Assembly: GCF_002754245.1 (NCBI RefSeq)
Contig: NZ_PEEX01000001.1
Span: forward strand, 248,001-312,000
Source of the DNA: Chryseobacterium sp. 52
GTDB taxonomy: Bacteria > Bacteroidota > Bacteroidia > Flavobacteriales > Weeksellaceae
Direction of reading: 5' to 3'
Length of the DNA: 64,000 nucleotides
Shown: positions 53,180-61,562 of the stretch, piece after piece
Layout: every line of letters starts with the position of its first letter
How positions within the stretch are numbered: position 1 is the first letter of the stretch
Translations under genes and position numbers: made by a program
Notes under the pieces: generated by a model
The model's database searches: none
What the model was told of the DNA's origin: nothing
Seen by the model: the letters and a program-made list of their open reading frames with translations, nothing else

Positions 53180-54451
53180 TTAATGCTCATGCCCTCCGGA
53201 ATTGGAAAGTTTTGCATTAACAAAAAAGGCTCCTTTCACGACTATTCTGGCATCAGCAGGGATTGCGCTCACAGGTGTGATCGCTGTATACCCCATATCT
53301 GAAGTACCTTTCACAACTTCTACCTTTTCAAAATTGACCATTTTTTCCTGATGTTTAGGACTTTCTCCGGCGGCGGCTTTATTTTTTTCACCATCTCCTG
53401 AAGCTTCTTCTTCATGTTCCTCCGCTTTTTTATCTGTCCGGATGAAAACATAATACTTTCCGTCTGCTTCTACGATCGCTTCTGTAGGAACAGCAGGTGT
53501 TGTATTTTTATCGAGGCTTACAATTCCGGTAATATTCATTCCGTCGATCAGGCCAGCTTTATTTCCTGTTACGGTACCGTGCACTGAAACGGTTTTGCTT
53601 TCGTTCTCAAAAGAAGAACCTACGCTGTACACCATTGCATCGTACTCAGTTTCAGGATTATTGGTCAGCTTGAAATGAACGATCTGCCCGATTTTCATCC
53701 TGGGAAGGTCTTTTTCAAAAACCTGAAGGTCAAGATGGATAGAATTGTTATCAATGATCTCTGCTACAGGTGACGAAACATCTACATAACTTCCGATCTG
53801 TGCTGAAATACTGCTCACCGTTCCGCTGATTGGTGCTGTAATGACCAGTCCGGATCTCATATTGCTATTGTTTACTTTTCCAGGGCTTATTCCCATCATC
53901 TGAAGCTGTCTTAAAAGCGAAGCTCTGCGGGTTCTTAATGTTTTCAGCTCTGCATCTGCGCTCTGAAGATTCTTCTTTGCGCCGGCATCATTGTCAAAAA
54001 GTTCTCTCTGTCTTCTGTATTCCTGCTCGGCATAAGTAATTCTGCTGTTCGCATTCAGATATTCTTCCTGGAGCTGTATAAATTCAGGATTGGCAATGGT
54101 TGCAATCACCTGCCCTTTCTTCACGAGGCTTCCTACCTGTACGTTCAGCGTTTTGATGACTCCGCCGTACAGAGAAGTGACTGTTGCTTTATTGTTGTTC
54201 GGCACACGAAGAAGCCCGTTTGCTTTAATCGTAGATGTCAGTTCTTTCATTTCCACAGTGCCCAAAGAAATCCCTACTGATTTCATTTGTTCTTCGGTTA
54301 AAGAAGCAATAGTCTGTGGCCCTTCCTCATGACCGGCTTCGGCTTTTTCAGTTTTCACTTCGGGCTTTTCTGCCGGTGTTTCTTTTTTTCCGCAGCTTAT
54401 AATTAAAAGGGCCGTGACTGTCAGAAATATGATATTGTGCTTTATTTTCAT
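53180..54451 (-). CDS. RND efflux periplasmic adaptor subunit (CzcB-like)
   Basis: 423 residues. Lipobox LIISCGKK (Cys 20). A membrane-fusion protein with beta-barrel and lipoyl domains: VTSLYGGVIKTLNVQVGSLVKKGQVIATI (landmarks GGVIKTLNVQ and GSLVKKGQVI), a helical hairpin (about 130-190) and SGLVITAPISGTVSSI. A His/Glu-rich region (KKAEEHEEEASGDGEKN, about 342-358) and the C-terminal GGHEH may bind metal. It links the inner-membrane pump with the outer-membrane channel. It begins 1 bp after the pump gene stop. Confidence 0.92.
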   Translation of the reverse strand: MKIKHNIIFLTVTALLIISCGKKETPAEKPEVKTEKAEAGHEEGPQTIASLTEEQMKSVGISLGTVEMKELTSTIKANGLLRVPNNNKATVTSLYGGVIKTLNVQVGSLVKKGQVIATIANPEFIQLQEEYLNANSRITYAEQEYRRQRELFDNDAGAKKNLQSADAELKTLRTRRASLLRQLQMMGISPGKVNNSNMRSGLVITAPISGTVSSISAQIGSYVDVSSPVAEIIDNNSIHLDLQVFEKDLPRMKIGQIVHFKLTNNPETEYDAMVYSVGSSFENESKTVSVHGTVTGNKAGLIDGMNITGIVSLDKNTTPAVPTEAIVEADGKYYVFIRTDKKAEEHEEEASGDGEKNKAAAGESPKHQEKMVNFEKVEVVKGTSDMGYTAITPVSAIPADARIVVKGAFFVNAKLSNSGGHEH

Positions 54452-54452
54452 G

Positions 54453-57400
54453 TTATTTATTGATGATTGAATTAATAGTAACTACAGATTGATTGACCTG
54501 CTGAATAGATTCTAAATATTTTAACTGAATATTGGTAGCGGTCTGCAATGCAAAAAGATATTCTACATAGGATATTTCTCCCGTTTTGTAGCCTAGCTGA
54601 GCTGCTTTTACAATTTTTTCAGCGTTAGGAATAGCCTGACTCACATAATAATCATATTGCTGTATATCCTGCTGATATTGTCCGAAAGCATTTTCCAGTT
54701 GTGCTGAAAGTTGTTTTTGCTGCATTTTCGCATTGGTTTCAGCGGCTTGTTTTTCATATTCCAGAGATTGCATTCTTGCTTTTGTAGCCCCGAATGTCAA
54801 AGGAATAGCAACGCCTACGGAGAAAGAATTGAAGCGGTCTCCGGTATTATAAAATTTCTCCTGTCCGTTTTTGGTATGGAAACCAATCAAAGACTGACTT
54901 GTCAGCCCAAGACTGAATTCAGGAAGTCCCTGAGATTTTTCTACATTTTTATTCTTCTCGGCAATCTCCATTTCATTATAAAAAGCTTTAACGGTTGGAT
55001 TATTGGCTACAGATGTACTGTCTAGAATATTTTCTGTTCTTAAAGGTTCATAATCACTTTTAAAAGGAACTTCAAAATTCTCAGAAGTATTCAGTAATGT
55101 CTTTAAATTTTTATAGGCATTGTTTAAATAGACTTCGTTCTGTTTCAACAGCAGATTAATTTCCCCTTTCTGGGTTTCTGCCGTGTTAATTTCAATCTTT
55201 TTGATATCTCCCGCTTTAAATCTTACGGTAGCAATCCTGATAAAATCCTGGTAAAGGCTGTCAAGATCTTTCAGTTTGAATTTATTATACTGAAGATATT
55301 CAATCTGATAATAATAAGTACGGACCTGCTTTGTGAGCTCGTTGGCAGAAACGTCCTTATTAATTTGCCTGCCCTTAACATTTTCGGTGATCAACTCTCT
55401 CCTTGCTTTGAAGAGCGTAGGAAAAGGAATGCTTTGTGAAATGGAAAACGACTGGTCAAATTTTGGACTGTTGTATTGTCCCAGCTGAGCTGTAAAGTTT
55501 AGCTTAGGAAGTTCTTTCGACGTTCCTTTCAATGCTTCTGCTGATTGTATGCTGAGATTTTTTGATTTTAAAATCAAACTATTATCCGCTGCCATTTCTA
55601 CGGCCTGTTCCACAGAAATCTGACGGGTCTGAGCTTTAAAATTCTGTCCAAACATCAGAAATCCTAAGACAATCACCGTAGTCACTGGCTTAATTTTATT
55701 CATCTTTCCTGAGATTTTTGAATTAAAAATAATATACAGCATGGGCAGAACAAACAAAGTAAGGAATGTAGCCGTTACCAGTCCTCCGATTACCACGGTT
55801 GCCAAAGGTTTCTGTACTTCAGCTCCGGCTCCGGTAGAAATTGCCATCGGCAGAAATCCTAATGAAGCGACTGTTGCCGTCATCAGAACGGGTCTCAATC
55901 TGGTTTTTGTCCCTTCATATACTCTTTTCAACACATCTGTTTCACCCTCTTTTTCCAGTTGGTTAAAAGTTCCGATCAAAACGATTCCATTAAGAACGGC
56001 AACTCCAAAAAGGGCAATAAATCCGATTCCGGCACTGATACTGAAAGGCATATCTCTTACAAGAAGGGCAAATACACCTCCTATCGCACTCATCGGAATG
56101 GCTGTAAAGATCAGACCGGCCTGTTTAAATGAGCGAAATGTGAAATACAGTAACATAAAAATCAAAAACAGGGAAACCGGCACCGCAATCATCAGGCGTT
56201 TGCTGGCTTCCTGTAGATTTTCAAACTGTCCGCCATACGTAAAGTAATACCCTGAAGGCAGTTTTACCTGCTTATCCAGTTTTGCCTGAATATCTTTCAC
56301 AACACTCTGTACATCACGGTCTTTTACATTAAAACCAATCACGATTCTTCTTTTACCTTCTTCACGACTGATCTGTGCGGGTCCTAATTTATAGCTGACA
56401 TTCGCAACCTGAGAAAGCGGAATCTGCGTTCCCGTAGCTGTTGAGATCATTAAATTATTAACATCATCGATATTTGTTCTGTGAAGGCTGTCAAGACGGA
56501 CGACAAGATCAAAACGTCTTTCATTTTCAAAAACCTGGCCTGCCGCTTTTCCTGCAAAGGCTGTACTTACGACGTTATTCACATCTTCTATGTTTAAACC
56601 ATAGTTGGCCATTCTCGTTCTGTCGTATTCTACATTGATCTGGGGAAGTCCGCTTATTCTTTCAATCTGAGGAGGTGTTGCTCCGTCTACGGTCTGGATG
56701 ATATTCCCGATTTTATCCGCATAAATGGATAACGAATCCAGATTCTCTCCAAAAATCTTCACGGCAACATCCTGTCTGATCCCTGTCATCAGTTCATTGA
56801 AACGCATCTGAATCGGCTGGTTCTTTTCAAAAAACACCCCTGGAATTGTTTCCAGTTTTTCACTGATTTCATCTGCCAGTTCTGTATAGGATTTTTTTGA
56901 TTTCCATTCTGTCTGTGGTTTTAATACCACAATCAAGTCGGTTGCTTCAGGGGGCATCGGATCTGTAGGAACTTCAGCAGAACCTGTTTTTCCCACAACC
57001 ATTTTCACCTCGTCAAACTGTTTAATAATTCTGGAAGCCTGCATAGAGGTTTCTATACTCTGGCTCAGTGAACTTCCCTGTGGCAGAATACAGTGGAATG
57101 CGTAGTCTCCTTCCTGCAGCTGCGGAATGAATTCACCGCCCATATTTTTAAAAATAAAAGCGCTAATGACAAAAATAAAAATGGTTGCTGAAACAATGAT
57201 ATATTTTAGCTTAACCGCTTTCTGAAGCATCGGCTGATAGATACCCTGCAGAAAATCCATCATTTTGTCACTGATTGTTTTTTTATTGGTTATCTTTTTT
57301 GAAAGGAACAGGGCACTTGCTGCCGGAATATAAGTTATAGAGAGAATTGTTGCTCCTATAATGGCAAATCCCACTGTCTTGGCCATCGGTGTAAACATTT

Positions 57401-58817
57401 TCCCTTCTACTCCTACCAGCGTAAGGATAGGCACATACACGATCAGGATAATAATCTGTCCGAATATGGCACTGTTCATCATTTTGGATGCGGCAGTTCC
57501 CACTTCCTGATCCATCTGAACCTGAGTGAGTCTGTTTTTATAATTTTTGTTGTGTTGCAGTACATGTAGCGTCGCTTCTACAATGATCACGGCACCATCG
57601 ACAATCAATCCGAAATCTATGGCTCCAAGGCTCATTAAATTGGCACTTACTCCAAAAACATTCATCATTCCCAAAGCAAACAGAAGCGACAGCGGAATAG
57701 CCGAAGCTACAATAAGTCCTGCTCTAAGGTTTCCAAGGAAAACGACCAAAACGAAAATAACAATAAGAGCTCCTTCTATCAGGTTTTTCTCTACAGTATT
57801 GATTGCTCTTCCTACAAGATCTGTCCTGTCTAAGAAGGGTTCTATCACCACATCATCGGGAAGGGATTTCTGAATGTTTGGAATTTTTGCTTTAATACTG
57901 CTGACAACGTCGTTACTGTTGGCACCTTTCAGCATCATTACAACACCTCCTACAGCATCTACTTTTCCGTTATAAGTCAATGCTCCGTAACGAACAGCAC
58001 TTCCGAAACGGACGTCTGCAACGTCTTTTATAAATATAGGAACGCTTCCTGTTTCATTTTTTACGGAGATATTTTTAATGTCATCTAACGAAGTAACGAA
58101 GCCAATTCCACGGATAAAATAAGCATTCGGCTTTTTGTCTATATACGCTCCTCCGGTATTCTGGTTATTTTTTTCTAGCGCTGTAAAAATATCGGAAATG
58201 CTTACGCCCATTGCTTTCAGGCGATCAGGACTGACACCGACTTCATATTGTTTCAATTCTCCTCCGAAACTGTTGATTTCTGCTACTCCCGGAGTTCCGT
58301 TCAGCTGTCTGCGGACAATCCAGTCCTGCATGGTACGCAGCTCTTTGGCAGAATATTTTTTCTCACTTCCCTTTTTAGGATGAAGGATATACTGATACAC
58401 TTCGCCCAAACCTGTACTAACAGGTGCCAGTTCCGGGGTTCCCACTCCTTTGGGGATTTCTTCTACAGCCTGCTTCAACTGTTCATTGATCAGCTGTCTG
58501 GCAAAATAGACATCTACATTTTCTTTGAATACCACTGTGATCACGGAAAGTCCGAATCTGGAAATACTTCTGGTTTCCTGGATATCCGGCACATTGGCAA
58601 TACTCTGTTCTATGGGAAAGGTAACAAGCTGTTCTACTTCCTGCCCTGCCAATGTGGGGCACGCGGTAATGATCTGCACCTGATTATTGGTAATATCAGG
58701 AACAGCATCTATGGGAAGTTTTGTAGCACTCCATACTCCCCAGATAATCAGAAGTAAGGTCATAATACCTACGACCACCTTATTTTTGATACTGAATTTT
58801 ATGATTTTATCTAACAC
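54453..58817 (-). CDS. CzcA-like heavy-metal RND pump fused to a TolC/CzcC-like outer-membrane protein
   Basis: 1454 residues from a GTG at 58817 (M-L-D-K-I-I-K-F). Residues 1 to about 1030 are a full heavy-metal RND pump with twelve membrane helices and the conserved block DGAVIIVEATLHVLQHN. From Met 1039 a second part begins with a signal-peptide-like stretch (VTTVIVLGFLMFGQ, then NFKAQTRQ) and continues as a TolC-type outer-membrane factor (ISVEQAVEMAADN, two long helical repeats, TGEISYVEYLFALQTA). The fusion is found in other Bacteroidota. Proton-driven export of Zn, Cd, Co, Cu or Ag is possible; the operon points to the divalent group. Confidence 0.93.
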   Translation of the reverse strand: MLDKIIKFSIKNKVVVGIMTLLLIIWGVWSATKLPIDAVPDITNNQVQIITACPTLAGQEVEQLVTFPIEQSIANVPDIQETRSISRFGLSVITVVFKENVDVYFARQLINEQLKQAVEEIPKGVGTPELAPVSTGLGEVYQYILHPKKGSEKKYSAKELRTMQDWIVRRQLNGTPGVAEINSFGGELKQYEVGVSPDRLKAMGVSISDIFTALEKNNQNTGGAYIDKKPNAYFIRGIGFVTSLDDIKNISVKNETGSVPIFIKDVADVRFGSAVRYGALTYNGKVDAVGGVVMMLKGANSNDVVSSIKAKIPNIQKSLPDDVVIEPFLDRTDLVGRAINTVEKNLIEGALIVIFVLVVFLGNLRAGLIVASAIPLSLLFALGMMNVFGVSANLMSLGAIDFGLIVDGAVIIVEATLHVLQHNKNYKNRLTQVQMDQEVGTAASKMMNSAIFGQIIILIVYVPILTLVGVEGKMFTPMAKTVGFAIIGATILSITYIPAASALFLSKKITNKKTISDKMMDFLQGIYQPMLQKAVKLKYIIVSATIFIFVISAFIFKNMGGEFIPQLQEGDYAFHCILPQGSSLSQSIETSMQASRIIKQFDEVKMVVGKTGSAEVPTDPMPPEATDLIVVLKPQTEWKSKKSYTELADEISEKLETIPGVFFEKNQPIQMRFNELMTGIRQDVAVKIFGENLDSLSIYADKIGNIIQTVDGATPPQIERISGLPQINVEYDRTRMANYGLNIEDVNNVVSTAFAGKAAGQVFENERRFDLVVRLDSLHRTNIDDVNNLMISTATGTQIPLSQVANVSYKLGPAQISREEGKRRIVIGFNVKDRDVQSVVKDIQAKLDKQVKLPSGYYFTYGGQFENLQEASKRLMIAVPVSLFLIFMLLYFTFRSFKQAGLIFTAIPMSAIGGVFALLVRDMPFSISAGIGFIALFGVAVLNGIVLIGTFNQLEKEGETDVLKRVYEGTKTRLRPVLMTATVASLGFLPMAISTGAGAEVQKPLATVVIGGLVTATFLTLFVLPMLYIIFNSKISGKMNKIKPVTTVIVLGFLMFGQNFKAQTRQISVEQAVEMAADNSLILKSKNLSIQSAEALKGTSKELPKLNFTAQLGQYNSPKFDQSFSISQSIPFPTLFKARRELITENVKGRQINKDVSANELTKQVRTYYYQIEYLQYNKFKLKDLDSLYQDFIRIATVRFKAGDIKKIEINTAETQKGEINLLLKQNEVYLNNAYKNLKTLLNTSENFEVPFKSDYEPLRTENILDSTSVANNPTVKAFYNEMEIAEKNKNVEKSQGLPEFSLGLTSQSLIGFHTKNGQEKFYNTGDRFNSFSVGVAIPLTFGATKARMQSLEYEKQAAETNAKMQQKQLSAQLENAFGQYQQDIQQYDYYVSQAIPNAEKIVKAAQLGYKTGEISYVEYLFALQTATNIQLKYLESIQQVNQSVVTINSIINK

Positions 58818-58871
58818 GATCTGTATTTAATTTTTTATGGGTAATAACTGCATACGGCGATAATGCCGTTG

Positions 58872-58907
58872 CAAAAATATCACGAAGATCTCTGCAATAA
58901 AATTGCA
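58872..58907 (-). promoter_or_regulatory. candidate Fur-family operator and promoter for the RND pump operon
   Basis: On the minus strand TGCAAT-TTT-ATTGCA (58907-58893) is followed after 13 nt by TATTTTTG (58879-58872), a perfect -7 box. The palindrome takes the place of the -33 region. It matches the element before the P-type ATPase in both halves and in spacing. Confidence 0.7.
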
Positions 58908-58952
58908 AAGTTCAATAGATAGAAAGCCTAACTTTCTAACAATCAATAAAAA

Positions 58953-59276
58953 TTAAATTTTAGGAGGCTGCCAGATATGGTCATACATCTGGTAAGCGAA
59001 ATTGTTTTTCTGAAAAAGAATTTTCTTTGAAAAATATGCCTGAACATGGCTTGGAATCTCTAATAAAGGATCCATTTTGAAAGCTGACACTGTAATCTGA
59101 CAACAACCGCAAGCACAGAGTGGTGAACAGATATCTCCCAGGTCTTTTGAATGGGATTCCTGAAGATTGAAGGACAGTCTAGTCTCTGAAGCCCCTGAAG
59201 GACGGTGCACATCTTCGCATGGCATCAGTGATAATGCCATAAAATAGAATGCAAGTATCCATCTTAACAGGTTCAT
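58953..59276 (-). CDS. small Cys-rich lipoprotein-like protein (DUF6660-like)
   Basis: 107 residues. A hydrophobic N-terminus ends ALSLMPCED (Cys 20, lipobox-like). The mature part has a Cys cluster in DICSPLCACGCCQIT (five Cys) and ends NFAYQMYDHIWQPPKI. I relate it to DUF6660, small exported proteins next to CzcA genes in Bacteroidota. Like the two small proteins at 45843 and 48141, it ends with PP plus two residues. It is the head of the metal-efflux cluster and has its own -7 box. A metal-binding role is likely but untested. Confidence 0.75.
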   Translation of the reverse strand: MNLLRWILAFYFMALSLMPCEDVHRPSGASETRLSFNLQESHSKDLGDICSPLCACGCCQITVSAFKMDPLLEIPSHVQAYFSKKILFQKNNFAYQMYDHIWQPPKI

Positions 59277-59281
59277 ATGGA

Positions 59282-59289
59282 CAAAGGTA
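59282..59289 (-). promoter_or_regulatory. -7 element for the DUF6660-like gene
   Basis: TACCTTTG on the minus strand ends 5 nt before the ATG at 59276, again predicting a nearly leaderless mRNA. No -33 TTG is evident. Confidence 0.5.
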
Positions 59290-59430
59290 AAGTTTTTTTC
59301 TAAAACGAAAAGAGTATCCCGGTATTTAATATATCCTTGACATTGGATTGGTCTTTCTAAGAAACAGTATATTTTTTATATTTTTGAAAATAATAACCGT
59401 TTCAATAAATAGGTGGGTAAAGGTAAGCAG

Positions 59431-59904
59431 ATGGAAATAAAAAAATTACAAGATGTAATAACAGATTTAATTGTATTTTGGAAAAAGCAAAACATCTTGA
59501 TCTGTCCCACATCCGAACAGAAAATTAGTGAATTCCAAAAAAACAGATACTTCAAATTTCCTGCTGATTTCCTAGAATTCTACTCAAAAGTAGATGGAAT
59601 GAAAACGTTGTATCCCAATGAAAATGATCATGAAGGTTTTCTATTCTATCCTTTAGATGCTGTCATTTCAGTAAGTAATGAATTCGGAGATTCTGCACTA
59701 ATCAATAAAGATCAGATTTTCCTATTTGCAGATTATATGCATAAAAGCTGGTGGTATGGCTTTGAACTGATCAGTGCTGATAATTATGTGATTGGAATTT
59801 TTTCTGACAAAAATTCTTTTAAGCCGATTACTAATTCACTAGCCGATTTTATTGAGATGTATATGAAAGATTCTCCTAAGCTCTATGATTATTTATCATC
59901 ATAA
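59431..59904 (+). CDS. SMI1/KNR4-like protein
   Basis: 157 residues from ATG 59431; a GTG 18 bp upstream is in frame but is less likely because a purine-rich stretch (AGGTAAG) sits between the two. The pattern FQKNRYFKFPADFLEFYSKVDGMKTLYPNENDHEGFLFYPL (landmarks FPADFLEFYSKVDG and GFLFYPLDA), then SWWYGFELI and SLADFIEMYM, fits the SMI1/KNR4 fold, many members of which are immunity proteins of contact-dependent toxins. No toxin gene is adjacent, so it is an orphan. It is soluble and monocistronic. Confidence 0.75.
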   Translation: MEIKKLQDVITDLIVFWKKQNILICPTSEQKISEFQKNRYFKFPADFLEFYSKVDGMKTLYPNENDHEGFLFYPLDAVISVSNEFGDSALINKDQIFLFADYMHKSWWYGFELISADNYVIGIFSDKNSFKPITNSLADFIEMYMKDSPKLYDYLSS

Positions 59905-60012
59905 TTTGATTCTTAAACGTTCGGGAACTGCTGTTTCTGAATTTACTTCTATATGCTAATTGAAAAATTTAATAACAAATCAAGCAATGAAGATGTTGTG
60001 AAAGTTGAAACA

Positions 60013-60046
60013 AAAGAGGTTGTCTGACGGGACAACCTCTTTTTAT
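60013..60046 (-). terminator. terminator of the SusC/SusD unit
   Basis: AGAGGTTGTC / GACAACCTCT with a 6-nt loop and A/T runs on both sides, just past the SusD stop codon. It may also stop plus-strand transcription from 59431. Confidence 0.85.
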
Positions 60047-60050
60047 TTAC

Positions 60051-61544
60051 TTACAAATTCGGATTATTATCTAATTCCTTCTGAGGAATACTAAACAGAT
60101 AATACCTACTGTTCGGTGCAAAAGCAGTCTGATCAGGGAAATTAAAGACTGAATGGCCTCTTCCGTTTACTGTTTTTACGGTTCCATCAGGAGTGATAAT
60201 CTGAACTTTTACAGGTTGCCCGTTGGCATCTACAAATGGCTTTCTTACCACTGTCCCCTGCGTTCTGATAATATCTGAAAGAGAGAATCCTTCTCCAAAG
60301 AGCTCTTTTCTTCTTTCAATCAGTATTTCTTTCACAACGTCATTTTGGGCAAGTGAACCAGTATAAGGATTGGCATTTCTCGCGGTTTTCAATTGGTTTA
60401 AAACGGTAATTGCATTGGTAATATTTCCGATTCTGGCTTCAGCTTCAGCTTCGATCAGATACATTTCTGCGGCTCTCATCAATACAATATCTGCGATAAG
60501 ACCTGTTTTAAATTTAAACTTGGAATATCTCAGCAGACCTTCCCTTCCCTGAAGACCATCCCATTGAAAAAGCTGGTATCTGATATCATTGGTATCAAAC
60601 AGATCTTTGAAAAACGGATCTGCCATAAAACTGTAGTAATAACTTCCTGAAGAAGAAACATCAAGATAATGGAAAGCATAACTGGCTCCCGACTGTTCCT
60701 GAGTCTGCCCGTGTCCCCAGATCCATTCACTGTTATTGATATCATTGAAACCTTCTTTATATTTTTCAGGAGCCATTAACGGATACCCAGCTCTTGCTAT
60801 TTTTGCAGCCGCTGCTGCCTTGCTCCATTCACCGGTGTTCAGATAAGTTCTTGCCAAAAGTCCGTTGACTACAGCTTTATTAAGCTTATCCTTATTATTT
60901 CTTGTATAATTGGTCAAAAGTTGATCTGCTTCCGTAAGGTCGCTTTTGATCAGGGTATACATTTCTTCCAGACTTGCTCTTTTCTTTGGTATAGAGGTAA
61001 TTGTAGAAGGTTCTGTATAGATCGGTGCCGTAAGCGCCGTTTTGTCTTTCAGATAACTGAACTGGTAAAAACTGGCTAAGTTCAGATAACAAAATGCACG
61101 CAATGCTTTAGCCTGTCCTTTTACCTGATCTTTCTTTGCCTCGCTTCCTGTTGTCTCATCAATACGGGAGATCACATTATTCATGTTATTGATCGTAGAA
61201 TATAATGCAGACCAGATAAACTGCGGGCGTGAGATGGTATTGTTGATCATCTCTGTAAAGGCATAAGCAGAAGGAAACCCATATTTATTAGTAAGAATTG
61301 CAGCATCACTCCCCATCGCATCGTTGGTTCTGAGAACCGTTGAATATCCAATATTGGCGTAGGATGTGCCGTCATCATTAAATTTCGCCCATGCTCCGTT
61401 AATTACCGTTTCTGCACTTTCTGCTGTTTTGAAAACCTCTGCACCATTGGCCTGATCTGTAGGAGCTGTTTCCAGTTCACTTTCACAGCTTGTGAGCGAC
61501 CATACGGCAATCAGAGCAAAAGATATGTATTTTAATTTTTTCAT
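60051..61544 (-). CDS. RagB/SusD family nutrient-binding lipoprotein
   Basis: 497 residues. Lipobox SLTSCESE (Cys 19). The TPR-rich SusD fold is visible: AEVFKTAESAETVINGAWAKF, KGQAKALRAFCYLNLASFY, VNGLLARTYLNTGEWSKAA and the C-terminal DIVLMRAAEMYLIEAEAEAR, RRKELFGEGFSLSDIIR. SusD proteins sit as a lid on SusC and bind oligosaccharides or peptides. No glycoside hydrolase or regulator lies within the window, so the substrate cannot be inferred. It follows SusC by 18 bp. Confidence 0.95.
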   Translation of the reverse strand: MKKLKYISFALIAVWSLTSCESELETAPTDQANGAEVFKTAESAETVINGAWAKFNDDGTSYANIGYSTVLRTNDAMGSDAAILTNKYGFPSAYAFTEMINNTISRPQFIWSALYSTINNMNNVISRIDETTGSEAKKDQVKGQAKALRAFCYLNLASFYQFSYLKDKTALTAPIYTEPSTITSIPKKRASLEEMYTLIKSDLTEADQLLTNYTRNNKDKLNKAVVNGLLARTYLNTGEWSKAAAAAKIARAGYPLMAPEKYKEGFNDINNSEWIWGHGQTQEQSGASYAFHYLDVSSSGSYYYSFMADPFFKDLFDTNDIRYQLFQWDGLQGREGLLRYSKFKFKTGLIADIVLMRAAEMYLIEAEAEARIGNITNAITVLNQLKTARNANPYTGSLAQNDVVKEILIERRKELFGEGFSLSDIIRTQGTVVRKPFVDANGQPVKVQIITPDGTVKTVNGRGHSVFNFPDQTAFAPNSRYYLFSIPQKELDNNPNL

Positions 61545-61562
61545 TGTTTCAATTTTAAGAGT

